Notes: generated from the letters alone by a model not told the origin. A stretch of DNA of 64,000 nt from Gilvimarinus gilvus (GCF_030518155.1 NZ_JAULRU010000797.1:1-64000); one strand, 5' to 3'; counted from the stretch's first letter, positions 35,884-45,311 are shown. Numbers and translations are program-made.

Positions 35884-38800
35884 TCACTGTATGGCCATTT
35901 GACCCGACTTTGCAGCCCCCCCGATACGCTCGCGCCAATGTTGTACAAACCAGTAAAACAACGGCAGCAACAAGGTACCGAGAATAGACGCCGCCAGCAT
36001 ACCTCCAAATACCGTCATACCCAGCGATACTCGTGAAGCAGCTCCCGCACCGGTGGAAAATACCAGCGGCAACACACCAAGCACGAATGATAATGCTGTC
36101 ATTAATACCGCCCTGAAGCGTAAATGGGCGGCAATAAAGGCTGCGTCGAATATTGATTTACCGGCGCGCCGTTGCTCCATTGCAAACTCAACAATTAAGA
36201 TCGCGGTTTTTGACGATAAGCCAATTAACAAAACCATACCGATTTGTGCGTAAACATTATTTTCCAGCCCTGCCAGCAACAAAATGCCGAACGCCCCAAG
36301 CAGTGACAGTGGTACCGCAGACAAAACTGCCAGCGGTATTGTCCAGCTTTCATATTGAGCCACCAAAAATAGATACACAAACAACAAAGCCAGGCCAAAT
36401 AATAGCGGGGCTAAATTGCCGGCATCAATCTCCTGCTTGGACTGCCCGGACCACTCGTAGGTAAAACCTTCGGGTAACTGCTCAGCCACTTGACTCATTG
36501 CCTTAATCGCCTGCCCGGAACTTAAACCTGTCGTCGCTTCACCACTGATTTTGGCGGAGCGGTACAGGTTGAAATGGTTAATGGTTGTTGGCCCCAATAT
36601 CGGTTTAATACTCACCAATGTCAGAATCGGTACCATCTGCCCAGCACTGTTGCGAACGAAGTAGTACTGTAAATCTTCTGGTGCCAAACGGTATTGACTG
36701 TCAGCCTGCAGTATTACCCGATAGGTGCGAGAAAATTGCGAGAAGTCATTGACGTAAAGTGAACCCAGATGAGTCTGCAGGGTAGCGAAAATTTCACTTA
36801 TGGCCACACCCTGTGCTTTTGCCTTAGCGCGATCCACATCTAAGAAGTACTGTGGCACATTAGCACGATACGTACTGTAAACACGGTCCAAGTCCGCGTC
36901 ACTGTTAGCGCTGTACACTAGGCCATTCAGCGCCTGGGCAAGCTCAGCCGGCGTGCGTCCGCGGTTATCCTGTAATTGAAACTCAAAACCACTGGAGGTA
37001 CCAAGACCGGGAATAGCCGGCAAATTGAATACCATTACCCGAGCCTCCGGCACCTGCCAAAGCTTTGCCTGTAACTGAGCAATAATGCTACGCAGACTCA
37101 CTTCAGCTGTGGTGCGCGCATCCCAATCATCCAGCACAACGATACCGAAACCGTTGTTGGAACCAGAACCACTTTGCAAACTAAAACCCGACACGCTAAT
37201 GACATCGGTCACACCTGGCTGCGCCAGAACAATTTCAGAAACTTTATCCATTAAGTTGTCGGTGCGCACACTGGAGGCCGCATCCGGCAACTGAACATCT
37301 AAAAATAGGTAGCCTTGATCTTCCTGGGGCACAAAGCCTGTTGGCAGTTTTATGGCCATAACCGCCAACCCTACAAACAATAAGGCGGCCGCAAGTCCCA
37401 TTCGGCCTGCGCGCTTTAAAATACCGCCAACAGTCGCCTGATAGCCTCGCGTTAGCTTGCTGAGCATGCGTTCAAACGGTGCCATCCAGATCACAGGTTT
37501 GCTATCAGGCCTGAGTAGAACGGCGCACAGTGCCGGGCTCAACGTCAGTGCGTTAATTGATGAGATAATAACCGCGCAAGAAATGGTGACGGAGAACTGT
37601 TTGTAGAGCTCGCCGGTAATGCCTGGCATAAATCCAACCGGTACAAAAACCGCAAGAAGTACTAAAGTGGTTGCAATCACAGGTCCGGTTACCTGTTGCA
37701 TCGTCTTCAGCGTGGCCTCACGTACACTGCACTTCTCCTCGTGCAAAATTCGCTCGGTATTTTCAATAACAATAATGGCGTCGTCAACGACCACACCGAT
37801 GGCAAGCACCAACCCAAACAGAGTGATAGTGTTGATGGAGTAACCTAAAGCCAGCATACAGGCAAAGGTGCCAATCAAAGATACCGGTATAGCAATTGAA
37901 GGCACAATGGTAGCTCGCCAATTTTGCAAGAAAGCAAATACAACCAGAATGACTAAGACAACCGCTTGTACTAAAGTGATCACCACTTCTTTAATCGAGC
38001 GCTCTATAAACCGAGTGGAATCGTAAAGAATAAAATGCTTTAGAGAGTCCGGCATTGTCGCACTGATATCTGCCACCACAGCACGCACATTTTTGGCAAC
38101 CGCGATCGCGTTGGCATCGGGCAGCTGATACACCACTAAAAATGCGGTTGGTGAGTTATTTAGCCTGGCTTTTCCACCGTAATTTTGCGAGCCCAACTCA
38201 ACCCGCGCAATATCTCGCATTCGCACCTGTGCGCCGTCGGCATCAGCACGCAAAATAATATTGCCAAATTCTTTGGCTTCAATTAAACGCCCCTGTGCCT
38301 GAATGCTGTATTCAAATTGCTGGCTGTCGGGCACTGGCGCTTGCCCCAGTTTACCTGCGGCAACAATAACATTTTGCTCCCTAAGCGCTGCGCTTACATC
38401 CGCGACAGTAATATTCAGGACACTCATGCGTTCGGGGTTTAGCCACAATCGCATGGCGTAAGACATTCCCCCCATAACCTCTACTTTGGCCACCCCTGGC
38501 ACCCGAGCCAATGGCTCAACAAAGTTGTTGGTAGCGTAGTTACTGAGGAAAATATTATCGATATGCTTGCTACCCTCGCGGGCAACGACATTAATGCCCA
38601 TTAGCATATCGGTGGATTGCTTGCGCACCGTTATGCCTTGGCGCTTAGCTTCTTCAGGCAAAAAAGGCTCAGCAAGCGCAACACGGTTTTGCACATTAAC
38701 CTGCGCCATATCGACATCGGTACCCGTGGCAAATGTCACGGTAATGGCGGCTGAACCGTTGTTAGATGCTGAAGATTCTATATAAAGCATATCCTCAACA

Positions 38801-39015
38801 CCGTTGATTTGCTCCTCAAGCGGCCTTAACAAAGCCTCTTCTACCACTTGAGCACTAGCGCCAGGATAGACCGCCGACACATTTACCTTGGGCGGGGTCA
38901 ATTGCGGGTACATATTGATAGGTAACGCACTAAGGGCCAGCAGGCCCACTAAAGTAATAACGATGGATATAACGAATGCAAATTTTGGACGGTAAATAAA
39001 TGTTTTACTGATCAT
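35884..39015 (-). CDS. AcrB-like RND multidrug efflux permease
   Basis: A 1043-residue HAE1-type permease closer to AcrB/MexB than the neighbouring pump. Seen: ISKTFIYRPKFAFVISIVIT at the start, QLTPPKVNVSAVYPGASAQV near 38, the relay Asp-Asp in LAIGVVVDDAIIVIENTERI near 405 and IGLSSKTAILIVEFAMEQRR near 930. LPTGFVPQEDQGYLFLDVQL near 552 is the second-half start. It is 12 bp from its adaptor. The presence of two different pumps in a row, in the same direction with separate adaptors, suggests stacking of two independent systems. Confidence 0.93.
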   Translation of the reverse strand: MISKTFIYRPKFAFVISIVITLVGLLALSALPINMYPQLTPPKVNVSAVYPGASAQVVEEALLRPLEEQINGVEDMLYIESSASNNGSAAITVTFATGTDVDMAQVNVQNRVALAEPFLPEEAKRQGITVRKQSTDMLMGINVVAREGSKHIDNIFLSNYATNNFVEPLARVPGVAKVEVMGGMSYAMRLWLNPERMSVLNITVADVSAALREQNVIVAAGKLGQAPVPDSQQFEYSIQAQGRLIEAKEFGNIILRADADGAQVRMRDIARVELGSQNYGGKARLNNSPTAFLVVYQLPDANAIAVAKNVRAVVADISATMPDSLKHFILYDSTRFIERSIKEVVITLVQAVVLVILVVFAFLQNWRATIVPSIAIPVSLIGTFACMLALGYSINTITLFGLVLAIGVVVDDAIIVIENTERILHEEKCSVREATLKTMQQVTGPVIATTLVLLAVFVPVGFMPGITGELYKQFSVTISCAVIISSINALTLSPALCAVLLRPDSKPVIWMAPFERMLSKLTRGYQATVGGILKRAGRMGLAAALLFVGLAVMAIKLPTGFVPQEDQGYLFLDVQLPDAASSVRTDNLMDKVSEIVLAQPGVTDVISVSGFSLQSGSGSNNGFGIVVLDDWDARTTAEVSLRSIIAQLQAKLWQVPEARVMVFNLPAIPGLGTSSGFEFQLQDNRGRTPAELAQALNGLVYSANSDADLDRVYSTYRANVPQYFLDVDRAKAKAQGVAISEIFATLQTHLGSLYVNDFSQFSRTYRVILQADSQYRLAPEDLQYYFVRNSAGQMVPILTLVSIKPILGPTTINHFNLYRSAKISGEATTGLSSGQAIKAMSQVAEQLPEGFTYEWSGQSKQEIDAGNLAPLLFGLALLFVYLFLVAQYESWTIPLAVLSAVPLSLLGAFGILLLAGLENNVYAQIGMVLLIGLSSKTAILIVEFAMEQRRAGKSIFDAAFIAAHLRFRAVLMTALSFVLGVLPLVFSTGAGAASRVSLGMTVFGGMLAASILGTLLLPLFYWFVQHWRERIGGAAKSGQMAIQ

Positions 39016-39027
39016 AACGCAACCCAG

Positions 39028-40209
39028 TTACTCGGCATCAAGGGGTGACATGGCTCCAGTCACCGGATCCACCTGCTGCAATATAGGGTTAATGGTGATA
39101 CCAGCCCTCACTTTCTGAAGACCGTCAACCACAATTTGATCCCCCGCCTGTAAGCCGGACTCGACCACCCACAAGGGTCCGATTCGACGACCGAGTTTAA
39201 CTAACCGCTGCTCCACACGTTGCTCCCCATTTACCACTAAAACCGCGTAACCATCCTGACCTGATTGCACCGCGCTTTGGGGAATAATGGCTTTGTTCTC
39301 TTTCTGATGGCCTTCAACGATCAGCGTAACGTAAAGCCCGGGTACGATGACGCCTAAAGTGTTGGGGAACTCGGCTCGTAAATTAACGGCCCCCATCGCA
39401 GCATCAATGCGAGTATCAGCAAAGTTTAGGGTGCCGCTTTCCGCGTATTTTTCATTGTTGGGCAAACGCAACCCGATATCAATCGGCGGCGCCTGATCCG
39501 CTTTACCTTCGCGCTGGCGCTGTTGCAGATAGGAGATATAGGCGCTCTCTTCCAGTTGGAAGTTGACATAGATAGGGTCGGAGTCACTCAGCTCCGCCAG
39601 TGGCTCGCTCGCCGGACCGACGATGGTGCCAACGTTATAGCGTGTTTTACCAATAACACCGCTAAAGGGTGCCGTAATACGGGTGTAATCCAAATTTATT
39701 TGTGCGGAGGTGAGCGCCGATTGAGCGGCCTTAAGCGCAGATTTCGCCTGACTAGCGGCGGCTTTGAGCTGGTCGAGATCTTGCTGGCTAAGGTAGCCGT
39801 CGGGTGCCAGCTGCTTGCCTCGTTCATATTCACCCTGGGTGCGCTCGACTTCACTTTCAGCGCGCTCAAGCTCCGCTTGCGCAGAGAGCAAAGCCGCTGC
39901 ATAGGGGGCATCATCAATGGCAAACAACAGCTGGCCTTCGCGCACCAATGCTCCCTCGACAAAACCGCGCTCGATCAGTTCGCCTTCCACACGCGCCTTT
40001 AAGCTAACAGTGCGGTGCGCTTCACTGCGCCCGACGAACTCCCGGTAGGTGCCCACGGGCTGCTCTTGTACTTGGTACACACCAACCGCGGGCGGGGGTG
40101 CCGAGACCGGATCAGAAGGCGACTTTGAACAGCCCATCAAGATGACTGACATGAGCGCCCCGCACCATATGCCCGGACCTACTGCGAATTGCCCCACCAC
40201 GCTACGCAT
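39028..40209 (-). CDS. AcrA-like RND efflux adaptor lipoprotein
   Basis: A 393-residue membrane fusion protein. Signal peptide with lipobox LMGC (Cys near 27), then AcrA-type motifs: EFVGRSEAHRTVSLKARVEG, LLFAIDDAPYAAALLSAQAE, a long coiled-coil (about 90-155) and NLDYTRITAPFSGVIGKTRY near 165. The start is moved to ATG 40209 because AGGAAGG lies six bases upstream; an in-frame ATG at 40233 has none. It forms a two-gene unit with the AcrB-like permease. A regulator gene is not adjacent: upstream is dgkA on the same strand. Confidence 0.9.
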   Translation of the reverse strand: MRSVVGQFAVGPGIWCGALMSVILMGCSKSPSDPVSAPPPAVGVYQVQEQPVGTYREFVGRSEAHRTVSLKARVEGELIERGFVEGALVREGQLLFAIDDAPYAAALLSAQAELERAESEVERTQGEYERGKQLAPDGYLSQQDLDQLKAAASQAKSALKAAQSALTSAQINLDYTRITAPFSGVIGKTRYNVGTIVGPASEPLAELSDSDPIYVNFQLEESAYISYLQQRQREGKADQAPPIDIGLRLPNNEKYAESGTLNFADTRIDAAMGAVNLRAEFPNTLGVIVPGLYVTLIVEGHQKENKAIIPQSAVQSGQDGYAVLVVNGEQRVEQRLVKLGRRIGPLWVVESGLQAGDQIVVDGLQKVRAGITINPILQQVDPVTGAMSPLDAE

Positions 40210-40295
40210 AGTCAACCTTCCTGTCTTAAACAAATTTTAAGTAATGCATAGTTGCACGCCTTGCGCCCCCGACGGGCACTACCGATGCCTCACAC

Positions 40296-40667
40296 TCAGC
40301 CGAAGAAACGCTCGAACGCCACAATTCCCCAAACCAAACCCAGCAATATCAACGATAGCATAACCACAGCCGAGCCGATGTCTTTGGCGCGCCCGGACAA
40401 TTCGTGCACTTCAGAGCCGGTTCTGTCCACCACAGCCTCCACCGAAGAATTAATCAACTCAGCGATCAGCACCCAAAAAACACTGGCAATCAACAAAATG
40501 AGCTCTATGTGGCTGGAGGACAACCAGAACGCGGCCGGCAGTAAAATCAGCGCCATCCATACTTCTTGACGAAACGCCGCTTCATACTTCCAGGCGGCGT
40601 TTAAACCCTGCAACGAATATACGCAGGCGTGGGCGACCCGGGTCAACCCAGTTTTTCCCGGTTTCAT
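40296..40667 (-). CDS. dgkA: diacylglycerol kinase
   Basis: A 123-residue integral membrane enzyme with three helices that recycles diacylglycerol to phosphatidic acid. Seen: GLNAAWKYEAAFRQEVWM near 21, the active-site segment VLIAELINSSVEAVVDRTG near 67 (Glu/Asn metal ligands) and the last helix VVMLSLILLGLVWGIVAFER. Normal length. It is divergent from the PAP2 gene, 99 bp apart, and both act on phospholipid-type phosphates. Confidence 0.93.
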   Translation of the reverse strand: MKPGKTGLTRVAHACVYSLQGLNAAWKYEAAFRQEVWMALILLPAAFWLSSSHIELILLIASVFWVLIAELINSSVEAVVDRTGSEVHELSGRAKDIGSAVVMLSLILLGLVWGIVAFERFFG

Positions 40668-40766
40668 TCTGTCATAACTCCATCAAAAATATGTCATATA
40701 AGCGTCATAGTGCAGTGGTATTCCTTAGCCAATCGAACAAGAAACCGCCGCTAGCGGGGGGAAACT

Positions 40767-41300
40767 ATGAATGCTTTTTTGCAAAGAGTCCACCAGATCG
40801 ACACATTAGCTTTTGTCTGGCTGCACGTAACCAAACGTTTCCGCTATCGTCGGACCGTGCGCTGGATTTCACGCTGCGGCGATGGTCCCTTGTATGTAGC
40901 CATTGCGCTGTCGCTCATTGCCCTGGACGCCCCCAATAGCGTGCTGTTCCTGAAGGTGGGGCTGGCCTGCTATGCATTGGACGTCAGTCTGTACCTGGTT
41001 ATGAAAAACGTGTTCAAGCGCAATCGACCAGCGGTGAACATTGACACTTTCGAAAGCTGGATCACACCATCGGACAAGTTCAGCTTCCCCTCGGGGCACA
41101 CGGCTGCCGCTTTTGTATTCGCGTTCCTGATAAGCTCTTTCTACCCTATGTTTAGCCTGCCGGCGTATATAGGGGCTTGTCTAATTGGCGCTTCCCGGGT
41201 TTTGCTCGGTGTGCATTACCCGACGGATATTCTGGCCGGTGCACTGCTCGGTACCAGCTGCGCGATTGCAGGTTCATACTATTTAATAGGCACGATGTAA
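40767..41300 (+). CDS. PAP2-family phosphatase
   Basis: A 177-residue membrane phosphatase. The three PAP2 signature motifs are present: KNVFKRNRPAVN near 85, PSGHTAAAFVFAF near 108 and SRVLLGVHYPTDILAGALLG near 145. About five helices. Likely substrates are phosphatidic acid, phosphatidylglycerol phosphate or undecaprenyl pyrophosphate. The TAA shares its last base with the ATG of the glycosyltransferase (TAATG), so the two are coupled, pointing to a joint envelope role. Confidence 0.9.
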   Translation: MNAFLQRVHQIDTLAFVWLHVTKRFRYRRTVRWISRCGDGPLYVAIALSLIALDAPNSVLFLKVGLACYALDVSLYLVMKNVFKRNRPAVNIDTFESWITPSDKFSFPSGHTAAAFVFAFLISSFYPMFSLPAYIGACLIGASRVLLGVHYPTDILAGALLGTSCAIAGSYYLIGTM

Positions 41301-42370
41301 TGAAGATACTGTACGGCGTCCAAGGCACCGGCAATGGTCACCTAACCCGCGCCCGCTCTATGGCAAAGGCCTTTGCCACGCTCGACGTCCAGGTCGACTG
41401 GTTATTTTCCGGGCGCGCGCGTGAAGACTTTTTTGACATGCAACCGTTCGGTGACTTTCGCTGTTATCAAGGTATGACGCTGCAGGCCAAAAAGGGCAAG
41501 GTCAATATGCCCAAGACCATTATGAAGAGCAATGTTTTGCAGCTGCGCCGCGATGCGTTAGCGCTTAACGCCAAAGATTATGATTTAATCGTCAGTGACT
41601 TCGAACCGGTAACCGCGTGGGCGGCGCGCCTGCAAGGTGTGCGCTCGGTTGGCATTTCCCACCAATGTGCGTTTCTTCACCCCATTCCCAAAAAAGCCAA
41701 TAATGTGTTTACCGATACGTTTATGCACTGGTTTGCCCCCATTGACACGGCGGTAGGTGTGCATTGGCATCATTTTGATCAGCCCTTACTGCCACCGATC
41801 GTGGAGCCTTCCAGCCACCCCAATACGGTCCAAAAAGGCAAGATACTTGTGTATCTTCCATTTGCCGATGTCGACGATTTTTTGCCAATGCTAGAGCCTT
41901 TGGTAGATCACGAATTTTACGTGTACCACAAATTTACGCAGGCAGAAGACCGGGGCCATGTACACCTTCGCCCGTTTTCGCGTGAAGGTTTCCAAAGCGA
42001 TCTGCATTCGGCTGAGGGAGTTATGTGTAGCGCGGGGTTTGAATTACCCAGTGAAGCCATCACCCTGGGTAAAAAGTTACTGGTCGAGCCGGTACGCAAA
42101 CAAATGGAGCAACAATCCAATGCTCTGGCGCTGCAGGCGCTGGGCTATGCCACCACCACCGATAAAATAACCGAAAAGGTTATTCGCCACTGGCTAACAC
42201 TGCCCAAGCCTGCCCCGTTGCACTACCCCAATGTCGCACAGGCTATCGCCGAGTGGATGGTAGAGGATGGCGCGCAGAACTTGCCACAATTAAGCGAGAC
42301 ACTGTGGAGTCAAGTCGCAATAGACAAACTGGATTGCCCCGAATTGACCCCTGCCATGAGCCAAGTCTAG
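41300..42370 (+). CDS. MJ1255/VC2487-type glycosyltransferase
   Basis: A 356-residue GT-B-like protein. The N-terminal MKILYGVQGTGNGHLTRARS is the hallmark of the MJ1255/VC2487 family (related to MurG/UGT types). Other landmarks are YDLIVSDFEPVTAWAARLQG near 95, FLHPIPKKANNVFTDTFMHW near 130 and the donor-site region MCSAGFELPSEAITLGKKLL near 245. The substrate is unknown. The frame is open 41 codons upstream within the PAP2 gene, but homologues start at this ATG. Followed by a hairpin at 42370-42397. Confidence 0.85.
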   Translation: MKILYGVQGTGNGHLTRARSMAKAFATLDVQVDWLFSGRAREDFFDMQPFGDFRCYQGMTLQAKKGKVNMPKTIMKSNVLQLRRDALALNAKDYDLIVSDFEPVTAWAARLQGVRSVGISHQCAFLHPIPKKANNVFTDTFMHWFAPIDTAVGVHWHHFDQPLLPPIVEPSSHPNTVQKGKILVYLPFADVDDFLPMLEPLVDHEFYVYHKFTQAEDRGHVHLRPFSREGFQSDLHSAEGVMCSAGFELPSEAITLGKKLLVEPVRKQMEQQSNALALQALGYATTTDKITEKVIRHWLTLPKPAPLHYPNVAQAIAEWMVEDGAQNLPQLSETLWSQVAIDKLDCPELTPAMSQV

Positions 42371-42397
42371 CAGGCTGTTGAATAACCCCAAGCCTGC
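42370..42397. repeat. inverted repeat between convergent genes
   Basis: GCAGGCT (42370-42376) and AGCCTGC (42391-42397) form a 7-bp stem with a 14-base loop between the convergent glycosyltransferase and rseC genes. There is no U-tract, so terminator function is uncertain. Its left part, GCAGGCTGTTGAA, recurs exactly at 61112-61124. Confidence 0.45.
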
Positions 42398-42407
42398 CAG
42401 GTTAGGA

Positions 42408-42863
42408 TTAACTCACGCTAACAACTTGTTGGTCATCTACCAGTACCGGCTGCAGGCGGCTGTCATGGCGTGTGACATGAGCCCGCCAGCGCACCAAAGC
42501 ACCACCGGCGACAAGCCCAAACAGACCGGCTAAAGTCGTAGCACCTTCGCCCCAGCCTAACTCACTGGCAGCAAGGGTAAAACCGAGCAACGTAATCAGA
42601 GGTAACAGGTAAACCAGCAAAGAACCGTTGGCAACCACCGCCTCCGGCACTCCCAACTCAATATCGTCACCGACCTGATAATCAGCGCTATTGCGGCCAC
42701 CTAATGACACCCATAGGTATGTGGTGTGACCGGCAAGTTTTGCCAATAAGCTTTGACCGCAGCCTTTTTGCGCCGCACAGCTGCCACAAGTGGAGCGCGA
42801 AATAGTCTCCACCCAGAGGCCGTCGGACTCAACAGCGACAACTTTTCCGGTTTCAATCAGCAT
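42408..42863 (-). CDS. rseC: SoxR-reducing/sigma-E system protein RseC (MucC)
   Basis: A 151-residue inner-membrane protein. The N-terminal cysteine cluster CGSC-x5-C (STCGSCAAQKGCG) is typical of RseC, followed by two membrane helices at about residues 76-96 and 105-128. It is the fourth gene of the sigma-E operon, 2 bp after rseB. In enterobacteria RseC affects sigma-E activity and SoxR reduction; here only position and motif support the name. Confidence 0.9.
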   Translation of the reverse strand: MLIETGKVVAVESDGLWVETISRSTCGSCAAQKGCGQSLLAKLAGHTTYLWVSLGGRNSADYQVGDDIELGVPEAVVANGSLLVYLLPLITLLGFTLAASELGWGEGATTLAGLFGLVAGGALVRWRAHVTRHDSRLQPVLVDDQQVVSVS

Positions 42864-42865
42864 AG

Positions 42866-43873
42866 TTAGCCTGTAGGTTGTGGCTCAGTAACAGCTTCTA
42901 CAGATTGCCCCACGCGCTCGGCGACACTGGCCGGCACCTCACCCACCACCGTTAGCTGGTACAGCTGGCCAGCCCGGCGGACACCGCCGAGGTAAAAATT
43001 GGTGGCACCGCGCTGAGCGCGCGCTTCGATGGCGACTTCGCCGCCGACGGGGTCAAGAAAGATAGAAAACGTCGATAGGCCGTCAGTATACATCAGCATA
43101 TCGACATCGTCGCGGATCTGGCGCTGACCCGAGAATGCAAAACCGTCCGGCAACCACTGTAAGTGCCAGGAAGCCGGTTTGTCGTCAACCGCAGGGTTGC
43201 ACTTAGCAACGTCTTCAGCCGTAATACGGTGCGATATTTGCGCACCTTGGGCATCACTGAATGTTTCCGGCGACAGCCCGACCTCCAACTGAACATATTG
43301 AAACTGCTCTACCGGGCGCTGGTTGTCATCGAGCAAAATTGACTTCAGCACCAGCCCGGTTTCCCGGTCTACGCTAAAGAGATAACCAAAGCGGAAGGCA
43401 TCACGCGGCACAATGTGCAGCACTGTAGCCGCGCGCCCCGCTATTCGATCGGCGCCAAGCACGCGAAAATTATAGAATTGTTCCAGGCGCGAGAACTCTG
43501 TGGCCAGCTGATCCGCGCGATTGGCGATCAGCTGCTCCCCCATCATGCGACAATCCAGGCCTTTACTGATTAACGCCTCGCGCTCAGGCCCCTGCAGGTA
43601 ATACAAGCGTTGGTATTCGGTACCCTCGCTCACCCAGTGTTGCAGGCGAAAGCTTTCCGTCCCGATCATGTCCTGATGGGTAAAGGTGCCCTGATAATTC
43701 AATAGGCGGCGATGCTCAGACATTTTGACCAAAAGCTCGCTGACCGAGCGAATAGCAGCCTCATCGCTGGGTGCGCTTGGGTCAGACAGGGCATTGGAGG
43801 GGGGCGTGGATTGCGCCTGAACAGCGCTGATGGACAAAGCCATCAGCATCAAGGCGCCGGCTAGCCGAATCAT
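42866..43873 (-). CDS. rseB: periplasmic sigma-E regulator RseB (MucB)
   Basis: A 335-residue periplasmic protein with signal peptide (about 1-21, ending AVQA). The MucB/RseB fold shows LLVKMSEHRRLLNYQGTFTH near 48, YLQGPEREALISKGLDCRM and, in the C-terminal domain, WHLQWLPDGFAFSGQRQIRD near 228 then YTDGLSTFSIFLDPVG. It binds RseA and shields it from cleavage, and senses lipid or LPS signals. It lies 2 bp after rseA. Confidence 0.94.
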   Translation of the reverse strand: MIRLAGALMLMALSISAVQAQSTPPSNALSDPSAPSDEAAIRSVSELLVKMSEHRRLLNYQGTFTHQDMIGTESFRLQHWVSEGTEYQRLYYLQGPEREALISKGLDCRMMGEQLIANRADQLATEFSRLEQFYNFRVLGADRIAGRAATVLHIVPRDAFRFGYLFSVDRETGLVLKSILLDDNQRPVEQFQYVQLEVGLSPETFSDAQGAQISHRITAEDVAKCNPAVDDKPASWHLQWLPDGFAFSGQRQIRDDVDMLMYTDGLSTFSIFLDPVGGEVAIEARAQRGATNFYLGGVRRAGQLYQLTVVGEVPASVAERVGQSVEAVTEPQPTG

Positions 43874-43875
43874 GG

Positions 43876-44532
43876 TTACTCTTCTTCGATCAGGGGCACC
43901 CGGGCGTGTGGCACGGTACCGGAAGCGCTGTTAACCGCTGCTTGGTCAGTGTGTTCTTCCAGCAACTGATGCAAATAATGACGCACCTCGTCGGTCGAAA
44001 CCTGAACACTGGCTCGGCGCGGCTCTACCACCACCGGGCGACGTGTCGCGGGCTGATAAACCGATTGCGCACTCACCTGCCGGGTGGGCAGAGCCGGTGC
44101 GTTAAAGCCAATAGGTAATGATGCATCTGCAGCGGTGATGGTTTTCTCGGTCGGAGCGCCTGCGACCATATCGGTCGTCGGGTCATCCGCTTGATAAAAC
44201 TGGGCGCCCACTACCAGGGCACCCGCTACCGAAGCGGCGATCGCTGCCTGCCCCATACTGCGCCAAATTCGTGACATACGGCCGGTGACAACGGTCGCCT
44301 CGTTTTCTAGTGCCTCGCTAATGCCAGCGGCAAATCCTGCTGGAGCTAACTGCTCGGGTAAATCGGCTCGCATCGCTGAGCTGGCAGTTTGATATCGAGA
44401 CCAGGTGGCCTTTACGTCAGGCTGCTCACCGCTGGCTTTTATTACCCGGGCAAACTCTAACTCGCTGGCTTCGCCGTCCACCATGGCGGAAACAGATTCA
44501 GCCAACTGGGACTTGTGAGAGGTGTCTGTCAT
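43876..44532 (-). CDS. rseA: anti-sigma-E factor RseA (MucA)
   Basis: A 218-residue bitopic anti-sigma factor. The N-terminal cytoplasmic domain (about 1-85: QLAESVSAMVDGEASELEFA, then VKATWSRYQTASSAMRADLP) matches RseA/MucA. One membrane helix lies at about 92-110 (GQAAIAASVAGALVVGAQFY), and the rest is periplasmic, ending in VPLIEEE. Regulated proteolysis would release RpoE. Unlike the usual tight spacing, 185 bp separate it from rpoE. That gap has a hairpin (44555-44581) just before the Shine-Dalgarno and a weak sigma-70-like pair (TTGTAA, 17 bp, TATGTT). Confidence 0.9.
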   Translation of the reverse strand: MTDTSHKSQLAESVSAMVDGEASELEFARVIKASGEQPDVKATWSRYQTASSAMRADLPEQLAPAGFAAGISEALENEATVVTGRMSRIWRSMGQAAIAASVAGALVVGAQFYQADDPTTDMVAGAPTEKTITAADASLPIGFNAPALPTRQVSAQSVYQPATRRPVVVEPRRASVQVSTDEVRHYLHQLLEEHTDQAAVNSASGTVPHARVPLIEEE

Positions 44533-44554
44533 GCTCGCAATTACCTTTATTCAA

Positions 44555-44581
44555 CGCTTTAAGGTTGTTACCCCTTAAGCG
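44555..44581 (-). promoter_or_regulatory. hairpin in the rpoE-rseA spacer
   Basis: On the minus strand CGCTTAAGG (44581-44573) pairs with CCTTAAAGCG (44564-44555), giving a 9-bp stem with one bulged base and an 8-base loop, just upstream of AAAGGT and the rseA ATG. There is no U-tract. It could tune rseA translation or mRNA processing relative to rpoE; this is an inference. Confidence 0.35.
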
Positions 44582-44717
44582 CGGTGCTCAGTCAATCGAT
44601 ACCCGCCGTTGCAAACGAACGCTAACATAGCGCAGTACGGGCGTCATTACAAAGTTTTACATCCGCTATCCATGTCAGACACTGCCTTTCTGCAAAGGTT
44701 CAGGCTCCATTCAGTTT

Positions 44718-45311
44718 TTATTCAGAATTTTCCAGCAATGGTTGAATGCGCTTGTCGATAGCGTCACGTGCGCGGAAGATTCTCGAGCGCACGGTGCCCA
44801 CCGGACAATCCATAATAGCCGCAATATCTTCATAGCTAAGCCCTTCCATCTCGCGCAGCGTCACCGCCGAGCGCAGATCTTCAGGCAGTTCGCGGATTGC
44901 GGCGTCCACCTCACGCTGAATTTCCTCGCACATAAGGCTGGTTTCTGGCGTGTCAGCATCCTTGAGAAGGTCTGAACCCGAGTAATATTCCGCATCCTCC
45001 ATTTCGACGTCGGACGCCGGAGGACGACGCGATCGCGAAACCAAATGGTTTTTTGCAGTGTTAATCGCAATGCGATACAACCAGGTATAAAACGCACTCT
45101 CGCCACGAAACTTAGCCAGCGCACGATACGCCTTTATAAACGCTTCCTGAGCAACATCTTGCACTTCGGCTTGGTCGCGCACATAGCGACCAATAATAGA
45201 AAATATTTTGTGCTGATACTTAAGCACCAACAGGTCGAAAGCGCGTTTATCGCCTTTTTGTACTCGCTCGACCAGTTGCTGATCAGTATCCGGCGCAGAT
45301 TGCGCTGCCAT
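44718..45311 (-). CDS. rpoE: RNA polymerase sigma-E factor (RpoE/AlgU)
   Basis: A 197-residue ECF sigma factor for envelope stress. Sigma-2: AFDLLVLKYQHKIFSIIGRY, then DVAQEAFIKAYRALAKFRGE and FYTWLYRIAINTAKNHLVSR, a stretch almost unchanged across RpoE/AlgU proteins. Sigma-4: LPEDLRSAVTLREMEGLSYE, then IAAIMDCPVGTVRSRIFRAR. It starts the rpoE-rseA-rseB-rseC unit, and a candidate sigma-E promoter lies about 140 bp upstream, so it should drive its own expression. Divergent from nadB, as in Pseudomonas. Confidence 0.96.
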   Translation of the reverse strand: MAAQSAPDTDQQLVERVQKGDKRAFDLLVLKYQHKIFSIIGRYVRDQAEVQDVAQEAFIKAYRALAKFRGESAFYTWLYRIAINTAKNHLVSRSRRPPASDVEMEDAEYYSGSDLLKDADTPETSLMCEEIQREVDAAIRELPEDLRSAVTLREMEGLSYEDIAAIMDCPVGTVRSRIFRARDAIDKRIQPLLENSE

